Shown: positions 5,773 through 6,055 of the stretch, piece by piece
Layout of the letters: every line of letters begins with the position of its first letter
How positions within the stretch are numbered: the stretch's first letter is position 1
Source of the DNA: Chloroflexota bacterium
GTDB taxonomy: Bacteria; Chloroflexota; Anaerolineae; Aggregatilineales; Phototrophicaceae
Length of the DNA stretch: 6,055 nt
NCBI GenBank assembly: GCA_023392115.1
Contig: JAEVZT010000059.1
Span: forward strand, 1 to 6,055
Reading direction: 5' to 3'
Made by a program: the position numbers and the translations under genes
Notes under the pieces: model-generated
The model's input: only the letters and a program-made list of their open reading frames with translations
Told to the model about the DNA's origin: nothing
Database searches by the model: none

Positions 5773-6055
5773 TTGTCCCACCGTTCACGACGTGGACGCA
5801 GCCGAAGCAGCTTACCCGGTTTATTCGCCTTCATCCTCGGCATCGCCATGATTTTTGGCGCGTATTACATCTGGCAGGGCGCGGCGAATTTCATCCGTAC
5901 CGGAGGGCGCGGCGTTGTCCAGTCGACCGAACACGCGCAGGTCGTCAGCACGGCGACCGCCGTCCAAATCACGCGGATTGCGACGTCTGCCGCCGAATTG
6001 ATCCGCCCAAGCGCCACGCCCGTCCCCGAATGTCAGGATTTCCGCGTCAGCGTGC
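5773..6055 (+). CDS. Membrane-anchored extracytoplasmic protein, N-terminal part (runs off the window)
   Basis: The first 94 codons of a gene start at TTG 5773 behind a strong Shine-Dalgarno sequence. Residues 2-13 are Arg/Ser-rich (SHRSRRGRSRSS). Residues 14-34 form one hydrophobic membrane segment (LPGLFAFILGIAMIFGAYYIW). After it comes a Thr/Ala/Val-rich stretch and a short linker IRPSATPVPE (77-86), then CQDFRVSV at the edge. The basic N-terminus and single segment imply N-in, C-out topology with the main domain outside the membrane. No lipobox or clear signal-peptidase site is evident, so it is probably an anchor. The final CQDFRVSV reminds me of the start of SH3-like extracellular domains in Chloroflexota proteins, but too little is visible to claim this. 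It starts 126 bp after the response regulator on the same strand; linkage is uncertain, and I see no convincing promoter or terminator between them. Confidence 0.7.
   Translation, partial: MSHRSRRGRSRSSLPGLFAFILGIAMIFGAYYIWQGAANFIRTGGRGVVQSTEHAQVVSTATAVQITRIATSAAELIRPSATPVPECQDFRVSV

Noticed and set aside
5257..5781. Minus-strand open frame of 174 codons over the response regulator
   Set aside because: The plus-strand receiver domain is complete and has a ribosome site; the antisense product resembles no family.

Overview
The window is about 6 kb of moderately GC-rich DNA (roughly 60% by eye). It looks like bacterial chromosome, probably Chloroflexota (Anaerolineae-like). That guess rests on style: Pro/Thr/Ser/Ala-rich extracytoplasmic linkers next to membrane anchors, intergenic GC-rich palindromes, and the mix of genes. 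No marker gene settles the taxonomy. Most of the content is housekeeping or conserved-hypothetical. I do not see a defence island, phage, transposase, CRISPR array or RNA gene.

Left edge (1-531): two different coding frames meet near position 211. The left frame encodes a very GC-rich piece that reads like the C-terminal part of an nSTAND-type NTPase. The right frame encodes about 105 residues of an unrecognised protein ending at 531. Neither looks whole, so this is a broken gene, a recombination point or an assembly join.

Centre-left (573-2012, +): a complete phosphoglucomutase/phosphomannomutase-family enzyme with every active-site motif intact. Its stop codon opens a 140-bp cluster of five hairpins (2010-2150). 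This cluster fills the space to the convergent gene at 2169-3602 (-), a conserved membrane protein of unknown function with three predicted membrane segments and a Pro/Thr-rich external linker.

Centre-right (3603-5002): a 152-bp divergent intergenic region carries a good sigma70-like promoter and Shine-Dalgarno site for icd, NADP-dependent isocitrate dehydrogenase, which has all catalytic and NADP-specificity residues.

Right (5003-6055): a 109-bp MITE-like palindromic element lies between icd and a stand-alone CheY-like receiver protein (5272-5646). After that, a membrane-anchored protein starts from TTG at 5773 and runs off the window.

Functionally, the mutase (hexose-phosphate interconversion) and Icd (TCA cycle, NADPH supply) are independent central-metabolism genes. 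The layout (+, -, +, +, +) with sizeable gaps argues for separate transcription units rather than one operon. The features most worth a second look are the hairpin cluster, the palindromic element, the frame/GC break at the left edge and the uncharacterised membrane protein.
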